In this document: piece by piece, positions 44,118 to 52,647 of the stretch
How positions within the stretch are numbered: position 1 is the stretch's first letter
Layout of the letters: each line of letters starts with the position of its first letter
Origin: Pseudomonadota bacterium
Lineage (GTDB): Bacteria; Pseudomonadota; Gammaproteobacteria; Steroidobacterales; Steroidobacteraceae
Direction of reading: 5' to 3'
Length of the DNA stretch: 64,000 nt
Assembly: GCA_025355105.1 (NCBI GenBank)
Contig: JANYAE010000052.1
Location: 270,155-334,154 of the forward strand
The notes under the pieces: generated by a model
What the model was told of the DNA's origin: nothing
What the model saw: the letters and a program-made list of their open reading frames with translations, nothing else
Database searches by the model: none
Program-made: the position numbers and the translations under genes

Positions 44118-44605
44118 ACCGGACCGTGCCGATCGCTCCCGTCCGCAAGAGTATCGTCGTTACCGCAACGCCTGCGCAGGCGTTCGAGGCCTTCACGGCC
44201 CGGATCGATCGCTGGTGGCCGAAGACCCATGGCATCGGCGCGGCGCCGATCCGCCAGTCGATCATCGAGCCCTTCGTCGGCGGACGCTGGCACACGCTGC
44301 ACGAGGACGGCGCGGATGTGACCATCGGCCACGTGCGGGCCTGGGAGCCCGGTCGGCGCTTCGTGTTCAGCTGGGAAGTGACGGCCGGCTGGAAGCCGGA
44401 ATCGCGAGTGGTGCATGCCTCCGAGGTGGAGGTGACGTTCACCGCCGAGGTCGGCGGGCAGACGCGCGTCGACCTCGAGCACCGCGACTTCGAGCGGATG
44501 GTGGCGCCGGGTGGCGAGACGATGCGCACCGCCGTCGACGGCGGCTGGCCGGCGATCCTCGCGCTCTTCGCTCAGGAGGCGGCGCGCGGCGCCGGTGCGC
44601 CGTGA
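44114..44605 (+). CDS. SRPBCC (AHSA1-like) domain protein
   Basis: A 163-residue START/SRPBCC-fold protein of the AHSA1 branch. Pattern: VRKSIVVTATPAQAFEAFT leads into the helix-grip fold, followed by DRWWPKTHGI, EPFVGGRWHT and GHVRAWEPGRRFVFSWEV, and ends with a long C-terminal helix (GWPAILALFAQEAARG). Such proteins usually bind a hydrophobic ligand. GTG start, overlapping the ArsR stop by four bases. Its own stop overlaps the GST gene by four bases (GTGA, 44602-44605). ArsR plus SRPBCC is a recurrent pair; the ligand is unknown. Confidence 0.88.
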   Translation: MNRTVPIAPVRKSIVVTATPAQAFEAFTARIDRWWPKTHGIGAAPIRQSIIEPFVGGRWHTLHEDGADVTIGHVRAWEPGRRFVFSWEVTAGWKPESRVVHASEVEVTFTAEVGGQTRVDLEHRDFERMVAPGGETMRTAVDGGWPAILALFAQEAARGAGAP

Positions 44606-45294
44606 GCGGGTTCATCGTCCACAGCGTGCCGGGCAGCCCGTTCGGGCGCTCGGTGCTGGCGACGCTCGAGGAGAAAGGCGCCGGCTATCGGCTGGCGGCG
44701 GTCGCGCCCGGGTCGCTCAAGAGCGCCGAGCACCTCGCGCGGCATCCGTTCGGCCGGATCCCGGTGCTCGAGCACGGCGACTACAGCCTCTACGAAACGC
44801 AGGCGATCCTGCGCTACCTCGACCGCGTGCTGCCGGCGCCGGCGCTGACGCCGGCCGATGCGCGCGCCGCCGGGCGCATGGACCAGCTGATGAACGTCAA
44901 CGACTGGTACCTGTTTCAGGGCGTCGCGAACGTGATTGCGTTTCAACGCGTGGTCGGCCCACGCCTGCTGGGGCTGGTCGCCGACGAAGCGGCGATCGCG
45001 GCGACCCTGCCGCGGGCGCGGATGGTGTTCGCCGAGCTCGAGCATCTGCTCGGATCGCGAGCCTATTTCGCGGGCGACGTGCTGAGCCTCGCGGACCTGC
45101 TGCTCGCGCCGCAGCTCGATTTCATGCGCGAGACGCCGGAATGGCCGCTGCTCATCGCGCAGGCGCCTTTGCTGTCACGCTGGCTCGAACGCGTGGTCGC
45201 GCGCCCGAGCATGGTCGCGACGACCTGGGAGCGGGTCGTGGCGATGGTCCGACCCGCTGCGGCGACGCCGGAGCGGGAAGGCCGCCGGGCCTGA
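44602..45294 (+). CDS. Glutathione S-transferase family protein
   Basis: A 230-residue GST. The thioredoxin-like domain begins with FIVHSVPGSPFGRSVLATLEEKG, with Ser in the SPFGRS motif as likely catalytic residue, and has the cis-Pro region GRIPVLEHGDYSLYETQAILRYL. The all-helical C-terminal domain follows with SLADLLLAPQLDFMRETPEW. It could conjugate glutathione to an electrophile; the substrate is unknown. GTG start, coupled to the SRPBCC gene. It completes a three-gene operon with the ArsR regulator. Confidence 0.9.
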   Translation: MSGFIVHSVPGSPFGRSVLATLEEKGAGYRLAAVAPGSLKSAEHLARHPFGRIPVLEHGDYSLYETQAILRYLDRVLPAPALTPADARAAGRMDQLMNVNDWYLFQGVANVIAFQRVVGPRLLGLVADEAAIAATLPRARMVFAELEHLLGSRAYFAGDVLSLADLLLAPQLDFMRETPEWPLLIAQAPLLSRWLERVVARPSMVATTWERVVAMVRPAAATPEREGRRA

Positions 45295-45719
45295 TTCCCG
45301 CGCCGGCGCGATACGCGCGCGACCCCCGGGCGCGTCGACGCTGCGCCTGATCCGCAATTCGGCCGTCGTCGCGAGGTCGGGTTCTATGCTCGCCGCGAGG
45401 TCACGGCGGTGAGCGTCGAAGGGCGCGAGGCTGCGGCCCTGAATGCCTCGCGGGCGGGCGCGTCCAACGCGTCGGCCGGCTGGGCCGAAACCACCACTGC
45501 GACCGAGCACCGCCCGCCGCCCGCCACCCGCAGGCCGATGGCAGCGCGGTCTCGACTGCGCACCAAGGCTGTCGCGAAGTGGACGAGGGCTGCGCGCGTG
45601 TCGCGACCAGCTTCGCGCACGACCTCTCCAGGCTGCGGCCTTGTTCGCGCCGGGACTGCCGGGCCGAAGCCGGAGGCGAACGTCACGCAGGGCGCCGCCG
45701 AGCAGCGCGCCGTTGGATC
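45295..45719. other. 425-base region between GST and the sensor kinase gene, with one weak open frame
   Basis: The convergent end of the GST operon (plus) and the kinase gene (minus). The only candidate gene is a 100-codon minus-strand frame (45384-45686, GTG start) 34 bases beyond the kinase stop. It has high GC at third positions but no recognisable domain and is probably spurious. No clear terminator hairpin with a U-tract was found. Confidence 0.45.
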
Positions 45720-47795
45720 TCAGTCTGGTGTGTCAGGTCGCCGTTCGGCGGTGCAGGGCAGGCGCACGGTGAGCCGAGCGCCGCCGGTCGCGAGGCGCTC
45801 GATCGTGAACGAGCCCCGCAGCCGCTGCACGCGGTGCGTGATGTTGCGCAACAGGTCGCAGTCCTCGCCGCCTTCGGCCGGCGCGAGCCGACGGCCGTCG
45901 CCCTCCAGCTGGATCCGCAGTTCGCCACGGGTGAGGCCGAGGTTGATCTGGACGGTCGTGCAGCTCGCGTCCCGCGCGGCCCGCGTCAGCGCGGCCTGCA
46001 CGATCCGGTAGGCATCGTCGCGCAGCGTCTCCGGCACCGCCTTGTCCTCGAGGCGCGACTGGGTCGTGACCCGGACAGCGCCACGCGCCGTCATCTCTGC
46101 GGCCAGGCTCTGGACCGCGAGTGACAGCGACCCGGCCGCGATACGCAGCGGCGACAAGGCGGCGGCGAGGCGGCGGACGCTGCCGATGCTGTGACCGAGC
46201 TCGTCGAGGATCGTCCGTACGGCGTGCGCGGCATCGTCGTCCTGCGCGGCCGGACCGTTGCGCAGGCTCTGCACCAGCAGCGCGATGCCGGCAAGTTCCT
46301 GCGCGATGCCCTCGTGCGCCTCGCTCGACAGCGCTTGCCGCTCACGAGCCGCGTCGTCGATCAGCGCGCGTTCGGCGCGTCGCTCGCGCGTGGCGTTGGC
46401 AAGCGTCAGCGCGATGCCGCCGATCACGGCGCTGGCGCGCTCGTCACTGCCGACGACGGCGACGATGCGGCGCTCGCCGGATGGCAGCGTGACCTCGAAG
46501 TCGATCTCCGGCGTATCGACCGGGCCGCGCGTCAGCGAATCGAGATACGCGTTCATTCGCGGCGCATTCGCGATGCCAACCAGCGTGCTGGCGTGACGAC
46601 CGACCAGCGACTCAGGTCGCTGGCCGAGTACCACCTCGGCCGCCGGGCTCACGTAGGCGAGGTGCCGGTCGGCGGCGACCACGACGATCACGTCGCGCGA
46701 GCGGCGAATGAGCTCGGTCAGCCGCTCCTCGGCCTCGGCCATCGCCAGTGCGCGGTGCTGGCGGTGGACGTCGTAACGGGTCGAGACCTCGCGCCCCGTG
46801 ACGAGCAGCGCGCCGAGCAGGGCGACACTGATCGTCACCCAGGTGTCGGTACCCTGCGGCTTGGCGTGCAGGATGATCAGCGTCGTCACCGCGAGCAGGA
46901 TCGCGAGCGCCGGCAGCGCGCTGGTCGTCAATCCGGAGCGGGCCGGCAGCCGGGCCACGACGAACTCGCGCCGACTTTCGGCGATCACGGCGGCGACGAT
47001 CATCAGGTCCGCGGCCAGGTAGGCCGTCGTGTAGGCGAGCGTCGCAGTCAGTGTCGACGGCGTCTCGCCGCCGCTAAAGCACTCGGCGAGCACGTTCGCG
47101 AGAGCGGCGCCGGCCAGCAGCACGAGCGCGCGCTCTGCCCTCCAGTCGGCAACCTGCATGTAGGCAAGGCAGGCGAACACCGTCGCCAGAACGAAGGAAC
47201 ACGCATAGACGGTGGCCGCGAGTGCAGCTCCGGGCTGCGTGGCGGTCGCGGCCAGCGTCGGATGCACGACGAATTCCCACATCGCGACGCCGATCGCGAT
47301 CGTCAGCGTGGCGATGTCCAGCCAGACGATGGGCTGGCGGAAGGAGCCGCCGATCTCGAGGAAGAACAGCGCCATCGCTAACGCGACGAACGGGAACGAC
47401 ACCCAATAAACCAGGTCGCCAAGGCCGCCGACGTCGTCCGTGCCCACTGCCACCTGGTAGGCCCAGATCGCGGATCCGACCAGGATGAAGCACAGCGACG
47501 CGAACAAAGCCTGCCACGCTCGGCGCCGCAGCCGCTTCATGCCGCTGTGCAGAAGCAGATAGGCAACCGCCGCGACCGAGGCCGCGACCGCCGGGATCGG
47601 GCCGCATGCGGCGAGCGCGGTCATCGAGGTGCGCGATCGGCCCCAGCGACTTGCAATCCACACATCGAGCGCGAGCGTGTAGATCCCGAGCGCGAGCACG
47701 GGCCACCACACCCGCAGCGAGCTGCTGAAGGTGGCCGCACGAGTGGGCGCCTGCGGCGCGGCGGGCCGCTCGGCAGAGGGCTGCTCGATGGTCAC
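45720..47795 (-). CDS. Multi-pass membrane sensor kinase with degenerate ATPase domain
   Basis: A 691-residue protein. The N-terminal ~310 residues comprise about nine hydrophobic segments. A PAS domain (VIVVVAADRHLAYVSPAAE), a PAC-like segment, and a HisKA_3-like helix with AHEGIAQELAGIAL follow, where the phospho-acceptor His is retained. The GHKL domain is eroded: the N box reads QAALTRAARDA, with Arg for the essential Asn, and the G1 region reads LEGDGRRL. The G2 loop (normally GLxxM) is replaced by DCDLLRNITH. It probably cannot bind ATP normally and may be a pseudokinase or a decaying gene. No response regulator is adjacent. GTG start. Confidence 0.85.
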   Translation of the reverse strand: MTIEQPSAERPAAPQAPTRAATFSSSLRVWWPVLALGIYTLALDVWIASRWGRSRTSMTALAACGPIPAVAASVAAVAYLLLHSGMKRLRRRAWQALFASLCFILVGSAIWAYQVAVGTDDVGGLGDLVYWVSFPFVALAMALFFLEIGGSFRQPIVWLDIATLTIAIGVAMWEFVVHPTLAATATQPGAALAATVYACSFVLATVFACLAYMQVADWRAERALVLLAGAALANVLAECFSGGETPSTLTATLAYTTAYLAADLMIVAAVIAESRREFVVARLPARSGLTTSALPALAILLAVTTLIILHAKPQGTDTWVTISVALLGALLVTGREVSTRYDVHRQHRALAMAEAEERLTELIRRSRDVIVVVAADRHLAYVSPAAEVVLGQRPESLVGRHASTLVGIANAPRMNAYLDSLTRGPVDTPEIDFEVTLPSGERRIVAVVGSDERASAVIGGIALTLANATRERRAERALIDDAARERQALSSEAHEGIAQELAGIALLVQSLRNGPAAQDDDAAHAVRTILDELGHSIGSVRRLAAALSPLRIAAGSLSLAVQSLAAEMTARGAVRVTTQSRLEDKAVPETLRDDAYRIVQAALTRAARDASCTTVQINLGLTRGELRIQLEGDGRRLAPAEGGEDCDLLRNITHRVQRLRGSFTIERLATGGARLTVRLPCTAERRPDTPD

Positions 47796-47999
47796 GGTGA
47801 TCGGTGATCGGTGGTCCGGGCCGGTCGTGGAACGTCAGCTGTGGGCACGGCCGTCGCGGCCGAAGGCGCGCGTCGTCAGGTCGTTGCGGGATTCGCCGAA
47901 AGCCGCCCGCTAGGAAGCGGCTCCCAAGCGATCAAGTGGATAGCACAGGAACGCGCTGGCCGAAAGTCGGAACAACCCCACCGGACGCCGCTGCCCGCG

Positions 48000-50900
48000 C
48001 TAGGCGGTGCCGTGGCGCCGGAACAGGCGGTGCACCGCCACGTAGAACACGGGGATGAAGATCACCCCGAGTGCGGTCCCGGCGAATACGCCGCCTACCA
48101 CGCCGGTGCCGATGGCGCGCTGCGCGCCGGCGCCGGCGCCGGTCGCCAGCGCGAGCGGCAGCACGCCCAAACCGAACGCCAGCGAGGTCATCAGGATCGG
48201 GCGCAGGCGGTCGCGGATCGCGTGCAGCGTGGCGGTAACCAGGTCGGCGCCGGTGCGGACGTTGGCCTCGGCGAATTGCACGATCAGGATCGCGTTCTTG
48301 CTGGTGAGGCCGACGGTCGTCAGCATGCCGACCTTGAAGTAGATGTCGCTCTCGAGCCCGCGGAAGCTCGTGGCGAGCACCGCGCCGACGATGCCAAGCG
48401 GCACCGCCAGCAGGATCGAGGTCGGCACGAGCCAGCTCTCGTAGAGCGCGGCGAGACACAGGAACACGACCGCAAGCGACAGCGCGTACAGCGCCGGCGT
48501 CTGCGAGCCGGCCGAACGCTCCTCGTAAGACTGGCCGGCCCAGCCGACGCTGAAGCCCGGCGGCAGGGTCCTGACGATGCGCTCGATCTCCGCCATCGCG
48601 GCGCCGGAACTCACGCCCGGCGCGGCATCGCCATTGATTTCGATCGCCGACGCCCCGTTGAAGCGCACCAGCTGCAACGGTCCGAAGGTCCAGTGTCCGC
48701 CGGCGAATGCCGATACCGGCACCATGCCGCCGGCCGCGTTGCGGACGTACCAGCGCGAGAAGTCCTCCGGCTGCATCCGAAACGGGGCGTCGCCCTGCAG
48801 GTAGACGCGCTTGACGCGGCCGCGGTCCGTGAAATCGTCGATGTAGCGACCGCCCCAGGCGACCGCCAGCGTGTCGTTGATGTCGGCGACCGCAACGCCG
48901 AGCGCGCCGGCCTTCGCCGTGTCGATGTCGAGGCGGAACAGCGGCGCGTCCTCCTGGCCGTTTGGGCGCACGCCGGCGAGCAGCTTGCTCCGGGCCGCGG
49001 TGCCGAGCAGCTGGTTGCGGGCCGCAAGCAGCGCCGCATGGCCCTGGCCATTGTCGTCGCGCAGGTACGCGTCGAAGCCGCCGATGCGGCCGAGCTCGGT
49101 GACCGCCGGCGGCGCGACCGGGAACACGAGCGCCTCCTGGACCTGAGACAGCGCGCCGAAGGCGCGGCCCACGACCGCCGCGACGCCCTGCTCCCGCGAA
49201 GGGCGCTCGTCCCAGTTCTTGAGGTGCACAAAGCCCATGCCGCTGTTCTGGCCGGCGCCGTTGAAGCTGAATCCCTGCAGTGTGAAGACGTCCTTCACCG
49301 CGCCCTGTTCGTGATCGAGGAAATAGTTCTCGACCTGATCGAGCGCGCGCAGCGTCTGGCCCTGGCTCGCGCCCGGTGGTCCCTGCACCAGCACGAACAG
49401 CGCGCCCTGGTCCTCGCCCGGCAGGAACGCGGTCGGCAGGCGCCAGAACAGCAAGCCCATCGCCAGCACGATGCCTCCAAACACGAGCATCGAGCGCGGC
49501 GTGCGCTCGATCATCCGGGCGACGAGGCCGCGGTAGCGGTCATTGCCGCGGTCGAAGGCCACGTTGAAGCGGCCGAAGAACCCGGTCTCGGTCAGGTGCT
49601 CGCCCTTCGCGACCGGGCGCAGCAGCGTCGCGCACAGCGCCGGCGTCAGGATCAGCGCCACGAATACCGACAGCACCATCGCCGAGGCGATGGTCACCGA
49701 AAACTGTCGATAGATAACGCCGCTGGAGCCCTGCAGGAACGCCATCGGCAGGAACACCGCCGCGAGCACGGTGGCGATGCCGACGAGCGCGCCCGTGATC
49801 TGGTCCATCGACACGCGCGTCGCCTCAAGCGGCGACAGTCCCTGCTCGCTCATGACGCGCTCGACATTCTCGACCACGACGATCGCATCGTCGACCAGCA
49901 GCCCGATCGCCAGCACCATCGCGAACATCGTCAGCATGTTGACGGAGTAGCCGAAGATCGCGAGCACACCGAAGGTGCCGAACAGCACGATTGGCACGGC
50001 GATCGTCGGGATCAGCGTGGCGCGGAGGTTCTGCAGGAACAGGTAGATGACCAGGAACACCAGCGCGATGGCCTCGGCCAGCGTCTTCAGCACCTCGCGG
50101 ATCGAGGCACGCACGAACGGCGTCGTGTCGACCGGGATGATCGCCTTCAGTCCGCGCGGGAAGGACGGCTCCATCTGACGCAGGAGCGCCTCGACCGACT
50201 GCGCGGTCGTCAGCGCGTTGGCGCCGGCCGCGAGCGAGATGCCCATGCCGGCCGCCGGCTTGCGGTTGAAGCGCGAGACGAAGCTGTAGTCGGCGGCGCC
50301 GAGCTCGACGCGGGCGACGTCGCCGAGCTGCAGGAAGGCACCGGACGGCAGCGTGCGCAGCACGATGCCGCGGAACTGCTCGGGCGTCTGCAGGCGTCCG
50401 TGCGAGGTGATGGTCGCGTTGAGCTGCTGCCCGGGAACGGAGGGCGTGGCGCCGAGCTGGCCGAGCGAGAGCTGCGCGTTCTGCGCGTTGACCGCCTTGG
50501 TGACGTCAGCCGGCGTCAGGCCGTAGGCCTTGAGGCGGTCCGCATCCAGCCAGATCCGCATCGCGTACTTGGCGCCGAACAGCTGCGCGGCGCCAACGCC
50601 AGGCACGCGGCTCAGTGGCTCGACCATGTTCGAGGCCGCGTAGTCGGCCATGTCCGAGCCGCTCAGGCTGCCATCCTCGGAGACCAGGCCGACGACCATC
50701 AGGAAGCCGCTCGACGACTTCGAGACGGTCATGCCCTGCTGCTGGACGATCGACGGCAGCAGCGCGGTTGCCGACTGCAGCTTGTTCTGGACCTGCACCT
50801 GGGCAATGTCGGGGTTCGTGCCGCTCGCGAAGGTCAGCGTGATCGCGACGTTGCCGGAGGCGTCACTGCTCGAGGACATGTAGAGCAGGCCGTCGAGGCC

Positions 50901-51110
50901 GGTCATGTACTGTTCGATGATCTGCGTCACCGACTCCTCGGCGGTCTGCGCCGACGCTCCCGGGTAGCTGGTCGTGACGGTGACCGTCGGCGGTGCGATG
51001 ACCGGGTAGCGGGAGATCGGCAGGCGCGTGAGGGCGACGGCGCCTGCGATCGTGACCAGGATCGCGATGACCCACGCGAAGATCGGGCGGTCGATGAAGA
51101 AACGCGACAT
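48000..51110 (-). CDS. RND efflux pump inner-membrane transporter (HAE1 family)
   Basis: A 1036-residue resistance-nodulation-division transporter of the AcrB/MexB type. Start ISRYP block (LPISRYPVIAPPTVTV) and SYPGASAQTAEESVTQIIEQ are typical. Two halves each contain six membrane helices with large periplasmic loops. Transmembrane helix 4 carries the proton-relay pair LLVDDAIVVVENVERVM (double Asp). The C-terminal half includes GVLPLALATGAGAGAQRAIGTGVVGG, as in AcrB. It exports hydrophobic drugs or metabolites in exchange for protons. It begins 12 bases after the adaptor stop, in one operon. No outer-membrane channel gene is next to it. Confidence 0.95.
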   Translation of the reverse strand: MSRFFIDRPIFAWVIAILVTIAGAVALTRLPISRYPVIAPPTVTVTTSYPGASAQTAEESVTQIIEQYMTGLDGLLYMSSSSDASGNVAITLTFASGTNPDIAQVQVQNKLQSATALLPSIVQQQGMTVSKSSSGFLMVVGLVSEDGSLSGSDMADYAASNMVEPLSRVPGVGAAQLFGAKYAMRIWLDADRLKAYGLTPADVTKAVNAQNAQLSLGQLGATPSVPGQQLNATITSHGRLQTPEQFRGIVLRTLPSGAFLQLGDVARVELGAADYSFVSRFNRKPAAGMGISLAAGANALTTAQSVEALLRQMEPSFPRGLKAIIPVDTTPFVRASIREVLKTLAEAIALVFLVIYLFLQNLRATLIPTIAVPIVLFGTFGVLAIFGYSVNMLTMFAMVLAIGLLVDDAIVVVENVERVMSEQGLSPLEATRVSMDQITGALVGIATVLAAVFLPMAFLQGSSGVIYRQFSVTIASAMVLSVFVALILTPALCATLLRPVAKGEHLTETGFFGRFNVAFDRGNDRYRGLVARMIERTPRSMLVFGGIVLAMGLLFWRLPTAFLPGEDQGALFVLVQGPPGASQGQTLRALDQVENYFLDHEQGAVKDVFTLQGFSFNGAGQNSGMGFVHLKNWDERPSREQGVAAVVGRAFGALSQVQEALVFPVAPPAVTELGRIGGFDAYLRDDNGQGHAALLAARNQLLGTAARSKLLAGVRPNGQEDAPLFRLDIDTAKAGALGVAVADINDTLAVAWGGRYIDDFTDRGRVKRVYLQGDAPFRMQPEDFSRWYVRNAAGGMVPVSAFAGGHWTFGPLQLVRFNGASAIEINGDAAPGVSSGAAMAEIERIVRTLPPGFSVGWAGQSYEERSAGSQTPALYALSLAVVFLCLAALYESWLVPTSILLAVPLGIVGAVLATSFRGLESDIYFKVGMLTTVGLTSKNAILIVQFAEANVRTGADLVTATLHAIRDRLRPILMTSLAFGLGVLPLALATGAGAGAQRAIGTGVVGGVFAGTALGVIFIPVFYVAVHRLFRRHGTA

Positions 51111-51122
51111 GCCGGTGCCGGC

Positions 51123-52310
51123 CTAGCGCGTCGGTGCGGCGGGCGCGGGAGCGGCCGCCGCCGGCGCCGCAGCCTCGGTCGGCTGCACGACGTCGCCGGC
51201 GTGGACCTTCTGCAGGCCGGCCACGACCACGCGGTCGCCCGCGGCGAGACCTGCCTCGACCAGCCACTGGTCGCCGATCGCGCGGGTGACGGTGACCGCA
51301 CGCTGTTCCACCTTGTTCTGGGCGCCGACCACGAGCGCGGTCGCGCCGCCCTTCGGGTCATGCGTGATCGCGAGCTGCGGTGCGAGCAGGCCCTCGGTGC
51401 GCGTGCCCTCGTTGAGGATCGCCCGCACGTACATGCCGGGCAGCAGCGTGTCGCTCGGATTCGGCACGATCGCACGCAGCGCGAAGCTGCCGGTGCCAGT
51501 GTCGACCGTGACATCCGCGAATTCGAGGTGTCCCTCCTGCGGATAACGGTGGCCGTCCTCGAGCAGCACCGCGACGTGCGTGCCGGCGCCGCCTGCCTTG
51601 AGTCGGCCGGCGTCGATCTCGGCCTTGAGGCCCAGCCACTCGCTGCTCGCCTGGCTGACCTCGATGTACATCGGGTCAAGCTGCTGGATGGTGGCGAGCG
51701 GCGCGCTCTGGTTCGCGAGCACGAGCGCGCCCGGCGTCACGGCGGACTTGCCGATACGGCCGCTGATCGGTGCCGATATCCGCGTGTAGCCGAGCTCCGC
51801 CCGGCTGATGGCGAGCGCCGCCCGGGCGCTCGCCACTTCGGCGGCCGCCTGGCGCTCGGCAGCGACCGTGTTGTCATTGTCCTGCGCGCTGATCGCGTGC
51901 GTCTTCATGAGTTCGGCGGCGCGGCGGGCGGAGAGCCGCGCGACGTCGAGCGCCGCTTCGGCCTTGGCGACCGCCGCCTCGCCACTCTGGAACTGCGCGC
52001 GGTACAGCGTGTCGTCGAGTTGGTACAGGGGTTGGCCGGCCTTGACCATTGCGCCTTCGCGGAACAGCCGGGTCCTGACGATCCCCGTCGCCTGCGGTCG
52101 GACGTCGGCGACCAGGAATGCGGTCGTACGGCCCGGCAACTCACGCGTCAGCGTCACGGCTTGGGTCCGAAGCGTGCTCACGGTGACGGCCTGCTGGACG
52201 TTGCCGGCCGGTCCGCCGGGTCCGTGACTGCAGGCGCCGAGTGTTAGCGCGGCGGCGGCGGTCGCGGCGCGGACGGCATGAGGAAGCGTTGCGGCAGCCC
52301 GTCTCGACAC
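51123..52310 (-). CDS. RND efflux periplasmic adaptor lipoprotein
   Basis: About 395 residues, membrane fusion protein of the AcrA/MexA type. A lipobox (LTLGAC) ends the signal peptide. Lipoyl/barrel-sandwich halves flank the alpha-hairpin (AKAEAALDVARLSARRAAELMKTHAIS), followed by a beta-barrel and the membrane-proximal domain. The barrel segment GRIGKSAVTPGALV is typical. Start GTG at 52310 has GAGG seven bases upstream; a longer reading with no signal sequence is rejected. It links the RND pump to an outer-membrane channel encoded elsewhere. Confidence 0.92.
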   Translation of the reverse strand: MSRRAAATLPHAVRAATAAAALTLGACSHGPGGPAGNVQQAVTVSTLRTQAVTLTRELPGRTTAFLVADVRPQATGIVRTRLFREGAMVKAGQPLYQLDDTLYRAQFQSGEAAVAKAEAALDVARLSARRAAELMKTHAISAQDNDNTVAAERQAAAEVASARAALAISRAELGYTRISAPISGRIGKSAVTPGALVLANQSAPLATIQQLDPMYIEVSQASSEWLGLKAEIDAGRLKAGGAGTHVAVLLEDGHRYPQEGHLEFADVTVDTGTGSFALRAIVPNPSDTLLPGMYVRAILNEGTRTEGLLAPQLAITHDPKGGATALVVGAQNKVEQRAVTVTRAIGDQWLVEAGLAAGDRVVVAGLQKVHAGDVVQPTEAAAPAAAAPAPAAPTR

Positions 52311-52647
52311 GGTATGACCTCGGTCGGTGATTCGGCGCGGGCTCCTCCGCGCCGCCGCCAGCGCGCGGCAGCTCAACGGAAAAACCCACGAATTCAATGA
52401 TTTGAGCGGGTAATGCGGCGCTCGTCGCCGCGATCCTGCCTCGCGGCAGGACCGGTCGCCATTCTACCTTGGCGAGGCGGCGGTGCCACGCGCGTTGCGG
52501 CAACGACCGCGCCCAGCGCACATCGGCCAGTTCCGGGAGCTCGCCGCGTGGACCGGCCTCGCAGGCGGCCGTGACGCGGCCGGCACGTGACGCCGAGCGC
52601 AGGGGCGAGGGAACTCGGCGAGCCCGCGGCAATCGCCCGGATCGAGG
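52311..52647. other. 337-base region upstream of the efflux operon
   Basis: It holds the leader of the adaptor-RND operon on the minus strand and the end of the amidohydrolase gene. A more AT-rich patch near 52376-52415 may contain the promoter. No repressor gene (for example TetR) is present, although RND operons often have one. Confidence 0.5.

Noticed and set aside
45384..45686. A possible 100-residue protein downstream of the degenerate kinase
   Set aside because: GTG start, no ribosome site seen, Ala/Arg-rich without a domain; third-position GC is high but not decisive. Noted only in the intergenic entry.
47811..52247. A 1478-codon open frame on the + strand opposite the RND pump and adaptor genes
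   Set aside because: It is antisense to two genes with clear family motifs, and its composition (Arg, His, Gln, Asp runs) is typical of reverse-strand reading of GC-rich codons.
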